DNA of 64,000 nt from Setaria digitata (lineage: Eukaryota > Nematoda > Chromadorea > Rhabditida > Setariidae), in contig RCAB01000136.1 of the NCBI GenBank assembly GCA_003640385.1, positions 1 through 64,000 of the forward strand, in the 5' to 3' direction. Below, piece by piece: positions 1-12,590 of the stretch. Numbering within the stretch: position 1 is the first letter of the stretch; each line of letters opens with the position of its first letter. Below the pieces are notes generated by a model, which did not search any database, was not told the DNA's origin, and worked only from the letters and a program-made list of their open reading frames with translations. The translations under genes were made by a program, and so were the position numbers.

Positions 1-320
1 ATTATATTAATATTATATTATATTATATATATTCATGATTGTTAATTTTAATGGTTTATTTCCTCTTACCTGCCAAAGTCAGCCGCTGAAGAGAGGAACT
101 CTCAATTTTTGTATGGAAGGGCTGATTTGTTGACAAATTCAGTGAAATTGCAGAAAGGAGCTGAAAGAAAGAAAATTATGGTTGAATAACAGTGTTGTCG
201 TATAAGAACTTGAGTAAACTGTTAGCGTACATAAACGTAATTTAAATTGAGAAAGAGAAATCGGATTATTTTAACTGACTTAATGTGCTGCATATTTGTC
301 GAGGAAATTTCTGTGAAGTG

Positions 321-371
<51 letters not shown>

Positions 372-839
372 NTTCCCTGATAATTTCAGAATTTCATTTT
401 CAAATTTGCATTATATCTACTGATTCGTTTTTATAGTTTCCTAGTGTTCAGTTTTCTTTTATGTCATAAATATTTATTTCAAGCCTTTTCTCTTAAATCC
501 TGCTTCTGCTCACATTCCTTCAAGAAATGTCCATCTTTCACACTCTTCGTTTAACCATACAATTTATGATTATCGAAATGCAGGATGGGTTGCAAATTTT
601 CATTATATAAATTGAATTTTTAAATAATGCTTCGATTTTCTTCCTGTTTATATAAATTTATTTTGTCATTCATTTTCATTTCTCTTCTAAATGCTCGTAA
701 TACTGTTGTCCTATATTATCGACAATTTTATTATTATTATTATTATTATTATAGAAACAGTATGAATTGCTTCGAACATGTTTCCTCCATTAAATTTAAT
801 ATTTTTTTTTTTTTTTTTTGTGACTGTTAAAATTTGAAG
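1..839 (+). other. Intron sequence upstream of first visible MAGI exon
   Basis: No exon could be supported here. The first recognisable MAGI exon begins at 840, after an acceptor at 838-839, and its first codons already belong to the linker before the WW domains. This stretch is therefore most simply the 3' part of a MAGI intron. It is AT-rich, with a TA-rich start (1-36), a T run of about 50 that contains an N at 372, a TTA triplet run near 728-752 and a further T run near 802-819. Exons for the PDZ0 and guanylate-kinase-like part found in other MAGI proteins would lie outside the window. Confidence 0.6.
322..374. repeat. Long poly-T run with one ambiguous base
   Basis: About 50 consecutive T residues with an N at position 372. 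This is probably a homopolymer whose true length the assembly could not resolve. It lies in intron sequence and has no coding role. Confidence 0.9.
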
Positions 840-3800
840 CTTTTAATTGAAGGACACTATTATGGAACACCGAAACCGTTGGAAGAAGATGAAATGGTGA
901 GTGATCCAAAAGGACCGTTACCTCCCAATTGGGAAATTGCCTATTCTGATCAAGGCGAAAAATATTTTGTCGAGTAAGCCGAATATTGCAATTTTGAAAA
1001 GTTAATTTATACAGTTGTTGCTTTCTAGGTAAATAATAAAATCTTTCAACTAAATAATGATAACCCTTCTGTATTTCGCCGGGAAGCAGTATCAAATTGA
1101 TTTGTTTTCTTAGCCATTTCCTGGAAATGCCTTTAAGGATTTATGTAAAATTATCAGCTCTTTTCAGTATAATACTCTAATATTCTGTCACTAATGTAGC
1201 TGTAACTTCATGCTTTATATTTTTACTCAATTTTCAGCCATAACACGGGCACAACACAGTGGGAGGATCCGAGAGATTTACCTGATGGTTGGGAAAAAGT
1301 AAATGATGGTATTTATGGAACATTTTATGTTGAGTAAGTGTTCAAGATTGGATTAGAGTGGTTAATTTAATGTTTCAAAACTCGATGCAAGTCTATTATT
1401 AAATAGTGTGTTACTAATTGGATTAGAAAAATTTGGTATTGCATATCAGGTGATGGGAATAGAAGTTTGTGTGGTACACTATGATGAACACAATTTTTGA
1501 GAATGTACAAATTGTCGGGATATATATTAGTTATTTTTGAGATGTAAAGCCATGTCTTTCTGTTCCAATTCTTCTACATTTCATCTGAAAATCGGAGGAA
1601 ATTCAATACAGTATGGAGAGACATTAAACTTGTTATTTTCGTTTTTTTTTTTTGTTTTTTGTTTTTTTTTCAATAAAATTCCAAATTCATGACATAAAAG
1701 TCAAAATTTTACCCAGTAGTGGCAGTTGGACAGGAGACAGCAGTCTTTCTGGCATATAAATATTATGTAATTCAGTCTTAATTCGTGATTTACGTTGGTT
1801 CGTATAATCTGATGTTTCCAAATGGACAGCCTGAATGATGAATAATTCATTCTTTTCCCCATCCATGTTCTTTTTTTAGTTTGTCGAGATATAAAATAGG
1901 GTTGAGACTAAAAGGACCAATTCAGCACCTTAAATTTACTGAGTGATATTGCTTATTTGATCTTTATATACTGTTTGATTAGTTTGTTTTTGAAATTTGC
2001 CTTCCCTTATTGATTCTGAAATCTCTTTCTTTCATTCATGCATACCCAGCGCTGCATCTTTTATGCCTCGAGCTATTATTTATACTGGGGCAAGACTGAT
2101 TTCAACTGAGTAGAAGAAAAAAGCACATACTTTACAAGCCCTTTTTTTTTTCATTTCTAAAAAAAAAAAATTCCTGGCGCTTCTGTCTCATTCTCTGATA
2201 GCAACTATTTGATTCCTACATTTCCTATTTCCTACATTTTTATACTGTGGGATTCAAACAAAATGTGAAAATACTATATGATGGAGACACATGAAGAACT
2301 GCATAATCTTAAATGACGTCTAACTTCGATCAAATTCTCTTTTGCAGGTGATGCGTTCCCTTTATATTCTATCTTTAATTTTTTTTTTTAAGTGGAATGA
2401 TTTCGTTAAATTATTTTATGAATTCTGCTTTCCTCTCTAGTTCCATCTGAATGACTTTATCCATCGTCTGTAATGTAAAACAAAATATGAAGTTATTCTC
2501 ATTCGAAGAATGCTTCCATCTAGAATGTAGAATTTTAATATAAAATGATACATAATATCTGAAATTACATCATTTTTTCATTAAATTGTATAATATGTGA
2601 CAGTAGCAGAAGATTAAAAATAAGTAAATGTTGAGGATATATTATGATTCGTGGAGTGATAAGATTTAAGATAAAAAAGATATAATTGGTAATAATAAAC
2701 GATAGTAGGTGGTAAGAATCATTTCAGTATTCAATGAGGTGGTGGGACCTGGTGGATTTTATGAAAAATTATTCACTCTTCTGATGTTTTCATAACTACA
2801 GATATCGAATCCTTGGAATACATCACCTATTTGAAATCAATAATTAATCTTTTAAAAATTTTCAGCCATGTGAATAAACGTACGCAGTATGAGCGCCCAT
2901 CTAATTCATTACAAAAAACAACTGATGTAATACCACATAATCCTTCATCAAATTCTTATACGTATGCTAATAATCACGATGCAAACAATAGTACGAAGAT
3001 TATTTCAACTGGTAATGGTGTAGGATCAAGAAGGCACTCTAGTCTTTATAGCAATCATTCATCACCATCTCATCCTACGGGATCTATTTACAATTTTACA
3101 AGGTTTGATTTCGAATAAGATAAAATCTGGTAGAAATTAGTAAGTAATGTAGACGGAATTACCGATAAATTTAGTTGATATGACAAAATTTTCATTAGAT
3201 TTGTTGTCAGGGTGGTGTTACAGATGAAATTTTAATTCTTTTGCAAAGACATGCTAACAAACACAATGTTTGTTGATATCTATTTTTACTGCAGGGATCC
3301 ATCTCAACTTCGTGGTGAACTGATAACAACACGTATTGTTAAGGGACCTAAAGGACTTGGCTTTACATTAATCGGCAATGATGGTAGTTCATTACAGGAT
3401 GAATTTTTGCAGGTTTATAACTTCACATAACTCAAATTCAGTAAATTTTCTGTCTTTAAATTTGAAGTTTAAATTTAAAGGTTCTTAGAGTTTCCAAATA
3501 GAATTGCAACTTCAGTTGATTAATATCGAGGCTGATGTGCTTCACGTTCTAAGCTTGGAAGTTTCGAAGTGTCAAAATAATTTTATAGATTTTCGTGACC
3601 CTTTTTGCCAACATAATTTTGCTTTAAGATCAAGAATGTGATTTCTGGTGGACCAGCTCATCGAGACGGTATCTTACAAATGGGTGACGTCCTCGTGTAC
3701 GTTAATAGTGAATGTGTCCTGGGTGCATCGCAAGCCCATGCTTGCCTAATATTTCAATCAATTGGTGTCGGTGAACTAGTAACATTGCAGATTTGCCGCG

Positions 3801-6800
3801 GGTATCCGTTACTGTTCGATCCCACAAATAAGGTTTTCTTTTTTTTTTTTCTTCCTCTACTCTCTTGCTGTTATTTTACTAAAGATTCGCGAACATTTAT
3901 GACAGCGAATTTTTGTTTCAGAAAAAATTTTGTTTTAAACGTCATCTCTATGCGTGCTTTCCAGATTGTTACTGAAAATGCATATCTCACACGATCTGAT
4001 GACGAGAAAGAAATTATTATTAATAAGGTTTCGTTCGTTTTAATTCATGTTTATGTACCATATTCAAAAACATAAAAATGTGATGAAGTTTTAAATATTT
4101 TTGGGATTTTATTTTCAAAACTTTAATATTTTAGGGTAGTGATGGCTTCGGATTCACGATTTTCGAAAGCATGCAAGGCCAGCGAGTGAAGAAAATCTTA
4201 TATCCAGAAAGATGTGAGAACTTGCTAGAAGGTGATACCCTTTTGGAAATGCGAACCACTTATCCCCATGGAAGTCCTAGCTGTCCGATGGGTGAGGAAC
4301 GTGTCACTAATTTTCGTGGAATGCCACATCACGAATTAGTCTCTATTTTGAGAGATTGTCCTGTTGGGTTCTGGGCCAAATTGGCTGTGAGAAGAAATTC
4401 ACCGAAACACAGGTACAAAATTTTTTTTTTTTTTTTTTGATCTTTTTCATAGTTTCTGCTGTTGTAATAAAAATCCTTCCAAAACATTTGAAGTCCCTGT
4501 CTAAGACAGAGTTTCCATTTTCCAGAGTAGTTTTGAGGCAGTTGATACTTTACACAGCGCTCAATTTTAGGTCTACGGACAGAAATTCTATAAGTTTTAA
4601 GAAATTAATCTAATAAGTTTGGTTACGTTTCAAAGTTCCGATAACTGACAATTGTGCTCGCTTTTTTTAATATTTGCAGTGTAGGATTTTCGTTGATGTC
4701 AATTTTACTTTAGATTCTATTTTAAATTTAGATCGCGTACCCCGTCAGCAGCATTTCGCTACGGTGAACATCGACCTAGTCCAGCTCCAACGTTAATGCC
4801 GAGATCAAAAACTCCAGCACCGCATCCTCCACGACCTACAAAAACTTATCCTCATCCTGCCACTTTATTCCCTGCAACAACTAGCCAGAGTTTGCCCATT
4901 CCTGACGGTGGTATTGTCAGCGCTCATGGGTCGGGAAACACAGTTCCAAGGGTAACTTCTTCATTATTTTGCATTTATTTCCTTGTTCTTATATTGAAGT
5001 TTCTGTTGTCCTTGTCTTTTCAAAAAGACTAGTATGTGTGGATGTACAATTCATTAGCATTTTATTCTAAATTTATAGATGATTGAGGGAAGTTTTCACT
5101 TCCATGTTCTTAATACACTTAATGATATAAAGCCAACACTTTGCCCATTTCAGCAACATGATCGACGCCTGAATGAAGATATTTATGAAAACTTTTCAAA
5201 TTTACGTCCTTCGTCAACAAGTTTGGGATTCTCTACACCTAATTACGTACCGATGACGGCTCTTGCAACCGCGGGTGCTGAAACCGTAACAGTTAATCTA
5301 ATTAGAAAGCCGAATGGATTTGGCTTTCGGGTCGTCGGTGGAACTGAAGTGAACTTTTCAAATTATTTTCAACATATAGTCGCTGTTAATTTCCAATTTG
5401 AGTTTCAAATGAAATTCACTGTTTCGTTAATTCCATGTTGTTGTAGGAGGGGACAGCCATTACTGTAGGCCAGGTAGTACCTGGAGGTGCTGCGGCAGAC
5501 GATGGTCGTTTGCATCAAGGCGATGAAATTATTGAAATTGGTGGTAAAAATGTTGAAGGTGAAAGTCATGCGATGGCTGTGCAGCTAATGCAGAAAGCAG
5601 CTGCTAGTGGACATGTAAAGCTAGTTGTTCGTCGCCCCAAAACTGGCGGTAAACATTTTATATAAATTCCTGCGAATTGCATTTGATAAATTATTTGTTC
5701 TGTAAGCATACTTCTTCATAACACTTGCTCTTTATGCGGCGACAAAAAGCTCGAATTTCGAGCTATGAATATAGTATAGTAATAAGATATTGTCTGTTGC
5801 ATTTGATATTTTGAGCATGGGTCTCTACCGTTTTATATCGTACTGTGATAACATACTGAACAAATTTAACTTTTCCAGATTTGTCACGTTCAACCTCTGC
5901 TCCGGTTACTCAGTTAAATGCGACTTCCACTACCTATGATATTATCCTGAATCGAAATCATGGTGACAGTTTCGGTTTCGTTATCATATCTTCTCTGAAT
6001 AACAATGGAAGCACTATTGGTTTGTTCCCCTCTTTTTTTTAAAACATATTTCTTCTAGATGGAAAAAAGAAGACCCAAAGATAAGCAACGAAAAAAAAAC
6101 TGCTATAAATTTAATTCGAAATCAAATAATTTTGTGTTGCTACTTACTACGCTAAATGCCTTGCTTGACATTGTTCTTATGAAGAAATTATGATGTTTGG
6201 TTTGATTAAAGTAAGAAATTTTTTCGAAATACGAAATATTAACATTTGTAAGTATGGAATACCAGTATTAATTATTATGAAATTATAGGAAGGATAGTAG
6301 AAGGATCACCGGCAGCCCTTTGTGGCCAGTTACATGTCGGCGATCGAGTAGTAGCAGTAAATGGCATTGACATTGTCAAGTTACCGCATAACGATATTGT
6401 TACTCTAATTAAAAAATCTGGTCTATCAGTAAGACTCACAATATCACCATCTTCATCATCAGGTAGTCTCGTAGGTGAGTTGTTGCTGTGCTAATATTTT
6501 CGTTACTTAAAAAACTTTATGGAGTTCAGTGATTTGAGTAATTTCATAATGAGCTTTCATAGGAAGATTAACCAACCATTCAAGTCACTCCATATCATAT
6601 GGGGATATTCATTTGCCAGTGATACCTCATGAAATCTTTCCTTCATAGATATTTGCTGTTTTAAAGTCTAAATTTTAGATTTTAAAGTCTTCTGTATTTT
6701 ATTGCGTGTCCTTCTTAAGGTTCTGCAACACCCTGTTACTCAACTTCACATATTGGACCTGGTGCTGCCTACGGGCGTTCATCCCAATCCTCCTATCATC

Positions 6801-9256
6801 CGCATCAGTTTGGTCCTTCGTATAGCCATTCTTTTGATACTTCTCAGTACAGATATCCCCCGGGAAATGGTTTTATCAGCAGAACGTCACCATTACCACC
6901 AGAAGCGGTTTGTTTCTTCATTTTTCACTTTAATTTAGGAATGGAATTAAAGTGAATTAACCTTTTGCTATGTTTCATATGTTGCTTCGATAATAACTTT
7001 ATAAATGCTTGAGTTTGTACGCATTTTTTTTTTTTTTTTTTTGTTTACTGGAAATTAAGCATTCCTTTTCTGCAACAGACCTAAGTTTTGTCGCTATTCA
7101 TCTTTATTATGTTAATGGTTACTGACTGTTGCTGAACAGTTGCGTTTTTTTTATCGTCGAAAAGTTTTTTTTTTTTTTTTTTTGTAGTTCCTACTTTTAG
7201 AAAATATTATCTAATAGATAGGAAATTTAAGTGCTTATTTAGGCAGAAAAACTTAGTAGTCATTTTTACTGATAAAATAAACGAATTTCTACGAAATAAA
7301 TTCTTTTCTAAGGATGTTATGTAGCAAACCGTTTTTGATTGGATTAAAGAAAGGGATTTTTAACATTCAATTAACTTTTCATGTGTGAGTAGGTAAGGTA
7401 GGTAGGCATAAGTTTTTATCGCCAAGCAACATTCCTTTAATACTCCTCATGTACTTCTGCGTATTCTTCATACCTAATGATTTTCAGATCCGAGGTTTTT
7501 TTTTTTTGTCTTACTGTAGAAGTCAGGTTAATTTTGAGAAATTTTATGCAGCATGCTAATGTAGTGTAGAACTGAAAATACTTTAGAGCTATATATATAC
7601 TTTAATGTATGCATTTATATTTATACCGAAATATGTAATGTGGTAACAGCTGCCTTAATTTTTTGCATATTAAAAATCCTTTGGGTTATTTGTTTAGTGA
7701 TTATCGGTTGTTTTACCAAAAACAAATTAGAATTTCTGACAATTAGTTGGTCTTGTAGCAGTCGAGTTGTAAGTCATTACCCCATGATCCATGAATATGA
7801 CATTTCGAATTTAGCCATTACGACGCCATATTCATCTGATTATCATCTAGTACAGTCTCATCCGTAATCCTGCGGTTGGTGTATGTGATCGTGTTCGTTC
7901 TTCCATGTTGCATGCATTTCACATTCTACGGTACATAAGTGCTTGCTTTTTATAACTATTATGTTCGTTGTAAGCAGATGATGTTTGTAATGAAGATTTA
8001 GGATTTCGAAATCATGCTGTAAAAATTTGACAGAAATTTACCGCTATGTGCGGTTAACAGAAAAAGATGTGTTGGTGTTTCGAATTATTTATAAGAAACT
8101 AGGGAGAAACAATTTTTTACTGGAACATGGTCCGACAAATTCAAGATTTACAGCTAAATGAAAAGTTTAATATATTTTGTTTGATTGATCGTACCATCGA
8201 ATGTCAACTGTCAAACATATGGACATAGATATAACAGGCAGACATAGATTAGTCTTTACAAAGAAGAAATTGTTAATATTTCTCTTGTCATTCTGATTAG
8301 AATCTACTTTAAGTTCTGTTCCATCTGCTCTGTTTTTATCCTTGTTTTTCCTTTCGGCTGGAATTTGGTCCTATTTCTCATTTATTGAGGATTTTTATAC
8401 TGTTTCAGTTTCTAAAATATTTCATGTGCTTGGAGTTATTGTTGTTATTACTTAAGCTCTTCCAGCGAAGCAGTGTAGTATTAGTACTAATTGGAGTACT
8501 TTCTTGTGTGCATTTTCTAGTGTGACTTTATCCTACCAAACTTTCTAAAAAAGCTTAGCATAAACCATTTTAATATGGTATAATAATAGTGATGACAGCG
8601 ATCAGGAAGTGTCATATCAAAGTAGGACAATGTCCTAGGTGGATAAACTGATTCCTGTTGAATTTTGTCAAGATGATGGCAAACCGAAACATTTACAGTC
8701 CAACCAAAATAGAATAACTGAAAAGGAGATCAGTTGTTCTGCTGGCACTGTGGACCTCATTCTCGGCTTAGTGAAATCGGTCATGTCGAACAAAGTGACA
8801 GAACACTGATGACGAGTGGTGTTAGACAAAGATGATCAACATGTTGACATTAAGGATACAGTGATTTTGTTTGTTGTGTTTTGTTGTACATAAAGGTTTT
8901 AGAGCTGTCAGATTCTCAATCTAACTTCTATTCGAACAGTCTATGCTTGGTTTATCCTTAAATGTTTCAAATTTTTATTTTAGGAGCAAACACTCATCAA
9001 TGTGGAGTTGCATCGTGGACCAAAAGGTTTTGGATTTTCGATTCGTGGCGGACAGGAATTCGATTCGATGCCGCTATTTGTTTTACGAATTGCAGAGGAT
9101 GGACCAGCAGCTTTAGATGGCCGTTTGAGGGTTGGCGATCAGCTGATGGAAATCAATGGACAGTCGACACGTGGTATGACTCACAGTAGTGCAATTCAGA
9201 TCATCAAACAGTATCCTACTGTTCGATTACTGGTTAGGAGACCGCAAGGTTTCTGA
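840..9256 (+). CDS. magi-1: MAGI-type WW/PDZ scaffold protein, 3' part (partial at 5' end)
   Basis: Scaffold at cell junctions and synapses that binds C-terminal tails of membrane proteins through PDZ domains. Exons: 840-973, 1238-1333, 2866-3102, 3295-3412, 3629-3832, 3965-4027, 4135-4412, 4732-4951, 5154-5348, 5447-5648, 5879-6019, 6289-6474, 6720-6907, 8984-9256. All phases agree and the sum is 845 codons including TGA at 9254. The first exon carries the family linker [11 protein letters not shown]1 (LPPNW...TTQWEDPR) keeps both Trp; WW2 (LPDGWEKV...RTQYERP) has Tyr for the second Trp. Five PDZ domains follow, with carboxylate-loop motifs GLGF (3295-3832), GFGF (3965-4412), GFGF (5154-5648), SFGF (5879-6474) and GFGF (8984-9256). 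Pro/His/Ser-rich linkers lie at 4732-4951 and 6720-6907. The protein ends directly after the last PDZ. The order WW-WW-PDZx5 fits MAGI, not Dlg/MAGUK. The 5' end is outside the window, and the acceptor at 838-839 is weak. Confidence 0.93.
6908..8983 (+). other. Large MAGI intron (2.1 kb)
   Basis: Intron between the Pro/Ser linker exon and the last PDZ exon. It holds several T runs (near 7025, 7166 and 7498) and no exon that fits the flanking phase-0 boundaries. An AG/GT-flanked open stretch at about 7760-7865 was tested and does not fit the frame. Confidence 0.7.
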
Positions 9257-12200
9257 CCATTTTGCAAATTGTTTTATGTATTGAATTATTTTTTGCCCTT
9301 TACTTTGATTCTCGCTCTAAATATATATTGTTTATGTCGTTTGAAAAATTGTAATAACTGTTGTTCCATAAGAAAAATTTAAGGTTTCAAGAGGAACTTT
9401 GAAACTTCAATAACAGTTTTCTGAAGCGAGCCTTGCTAAGGTCATTTGTGCTTATCTTTTGGCTATATCATATTTGACTATCGGCCAGACATGTAAAGTA
9501 GTCATTTGCTGCATCTTTGTTTTTCTTCTTATTTTTATAATATTTTAGTAGTTTTAAAAATTTCAAATAATTAATCTGAGCTTCAAAAATCTAGAAAATG
9601 AAGTGTTGAAGTAGTGGTTGCTTGACATCTTAAATTTCATAAAATGGAACGGTGTTAGCACATTTCCTTATCCGTAGTGATCAGATGTTAGATCGATAAC
9701 ATTTAAACAAATGCGTTTGTTGTTGTTTTAGCATTTCTTTGATAAATTTTCATGTGTTCTCTAATTTTAGAAATGAAAAGGAAATTCTGGTTCATGCATG
9801 TTCATCTGCATTATGTATTCTTAGTCTCAAGCCTTTTTATACCATGCTCTTTTAAATACATGTTAGTTTGAAGCTCTCCTATTTCAGTAATTGTCTCAGT
9901 CATATCTAGTTATGCTTTAAAAGGTTTCGTTCGATAAAAGTGGAATTTCCTTATGCAGATATATATATTCTATAATATGTTTCATTTGCTTTTTTTTTTT
10001 CATTTGCAGATCTCATTTGTGTATTTCGAGTTTTTTGCAATAGGCCATTTTGAAATCAAAAATGCCTTCCTAAATTGAAAGAAAAAAGTCAAGTAGGAAC
10101 TTCCGTAGATGTTTCATTTGTCACTCTATTTTTGCAGAAAAAAAAAAAAAAAAAAAACTTTTTTGGCCATAATTTGCATGAGCTCACTTGTTATACACGT
10201 TCTTACCAGATTTTCAGAATTTTGTAATCAAAGTTTTTAAAATAAAATATTACAGCCATAGTGGTTTTATTCTTTTCATAGTAGTCATTTGTAATCAGTA
10301 ATATGAAATTGCAGATTCGTTCTTGGGAAAGTATTTAGCATCTATAAAAAGCATTTACTGATTCAAATCAGTTGAATGTTAGGACGAGTTTCGTTCCTTT
10401 TTTTTTTCTTTTTTTTGTTACAGCCTATGTCGTATGATGAAAAGAGGAGATATCTATAATAGTATATATGTGATTCGCAATTTCATGTAAAATTTATAGG
10501 TTTTCTGGATGAGGAGTGCAATTTTCCAAGTACAATGTAAATTCATCAATAGGACTAATTTGATAGTGTCAGACCAAATACGGACTGATAGAGCGAATGG
10601 TCCAAACACTTCACCGTAAATTGCTTGGCTTGATTAACGCATTATTTATCCTGCTTGATATACATTCGTCATGGTGTTGTTCTAATTTAATGGACCCTTA
10701 CTGCCTAATGTAATATATTAAATTAAAAATATTTGGGACAATTTTCCGATTGTAGTCAAGATTATGGAAAGGTCAATTTTTTTGGGATGAAAATATCATG
10801 AAGTTTTGTTCGTCGCAGATTACTTGTTGTGGGTACACGACGTTTTGGCGATTCAGCTTTTTGCCATTTGAATTTCAGCTGCATACTAGGTAATACACCT
10901 AGATCATTAAATTAATTATAGTAATTTGGACGTTGCATCTGTGCTATTGAGACGCAATAGAAAGCATCCTCATTCGTTTTCAACTTTACATCGAAAAATC
11001 TGATTCATAGGAATCACATTTATTTTCTACTCTAGGAAGGAATTTAATAATTCATTCAATTTCTATTTTCCTAATTTAATATCTTTTTCTTAATTTAATA
11101 TTTGTTTTCTGATCTCGAGAAAACTTTGGGCTAAAATGGCGAGTGACAGACAGAAAGGGAAACAAAAAAAAGAAAAAAAACAACGTGAAATATCTTCGGT
11201 AAATGAATTCAATTCAAAAAAAGGATGACGCATTCATACCAGTTAGTGTATGAGTTGTCTTGGAAACGGATTTTTCTGGAACAGCTTCTAGGAGGTGATG
11301 ATTCAAAATTTCCTAACTACACAAACAGAAGACAGTCATTTAATTGCTTTTGATCGCACATGACATTATTTTAATTAATTAAAATATGACAGTTTCATTG
11401 AATTGATAACATAAACTTAAAAATATTTCCCACAAATATGTAATCCTTTCTTCAAGAAAATTATGTCATTTTCTTCCACATTGATAATGGTTCGCTTTTT
11501 TTTTTTTTTTTTTTTCATTAAAATAATTGCTACTTTTACCTTCTACATTTTTTTACGATGCAAATCCCCATATTTTAGAATGTTGTGGCAGTAATTGAAG
11601 CCTTCTAGTGGTGCACATTATGAGAAATTTTTGATGGCATATAATACTTATAATGGTTATAAGTAATTAATTTTGCCATTGTATCTAATTAATTGAGTAC
11701 CTTCTAAAAGAAAAAAAAAACTTCCCTTCTCATTCAGATACAATGCTTACAAGGTCTATAATTTCTATATAGATACTTCGAAAAGGTTTTTTTTTACCAT
11801 CGAGGTGCATTATCAAGCTTCAGAAGAATCGGTTTTCGATGGAGGTGCAATATAATATTTAAGAGGCTGTTCTTTTGCCTACTTAAGTGCATTATTATTA
11901 CATATTCTTGTCGACATATTCTTCACTTCGATACTTCACATTCTGAATGTCACCTTTTCCATATCAATTACCTTTATGAGATGATATTTACTGACTAGCA
12001 AACTTTAACTTTTCATGATGTGGAATACTACACTGCGAAAGAAATATTCATGTTACTTTAGGTGAGAACTACTCGGCGCTACTCGGTTTTTCCAGCATTA
12101 CCTGACGAATTAATTAGTTGACTGTTGGACCCAGATGAATTATGGATTAAAGGTAAATGGCTCCTCTAAATTTGGATGTTTGGCCTTCATTTTCTTGCTT

Positions 12201-12590
12201 TCCGCAACTAATAATCGATGCTTAATAGTAGTAGCAAAGTGAGATAGATACAACAGGAGGCTGAACCTTCTCCTTTGGTCAAGCATCATTTCAGTTCAAT
12301 TTCGCTTGGTCCAGTCTCGACAACCAGTGACACGCCCAAAAGTGAACTGAACTCCCACCCATCGGAAATCCTTTTATTCCTTCCCTTTCCATTATTTTAT
12401 TGTCCACTTTGGCTGCTCTGCTCGATCTAGCTAGCCTATTCACTAATTATATCTCAGAATTTATTCAACAAAAATTATTTTCTTCCTATCTATCAGAATG
12501 TTGTTCACTAATATTCGATGCAAATGATTGATTAAAATTTATTATGCTTATGTGAAATTTCATCAGAATTAAATTTTCATCACTTCAACA
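9257..12590. other. Intergenic spacer between MAGI and CELSR genes (3.3 kb)
   Basis: No coding exon recognised. It should hold the MAGI 3' UTR and the control region of the CELSR gene. An AATAAA hexamer occurs near 10240, about 1 kb past the MAGI stop. Homopolymer runs occur near 10137-10157 (A) and 11494-11514 (T). A short direct repeat ctactcgg lies near 12067-12086, within 550 bp of the next start codon. The part nearest that gene (about 12280-12370) is less AT-rich than its surroundings. Confidence 0.6.
12565..12566 (+). promoter_or_regulatory. Candidate trans-splice acceptor before CELSR start
   Basis: An AG at 12565-12566 (ttcatcag) lies 24 nt before the ATG at 12591, with no ATG between. 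In nematodes such a site can accept a spliced leader. The pyrimidine tract is only moderate. Confidence 0.35.

Noticed and set aside
7759..7866. Open stretch bounded by tag and gtaatc in the large MAGI intron, resembling a cassette exon
   Set aside because: The only open frame needs a phase-2 entry and exit, while both neighbouring exons meet in phase 0; the phase-0 reading hits a stop.
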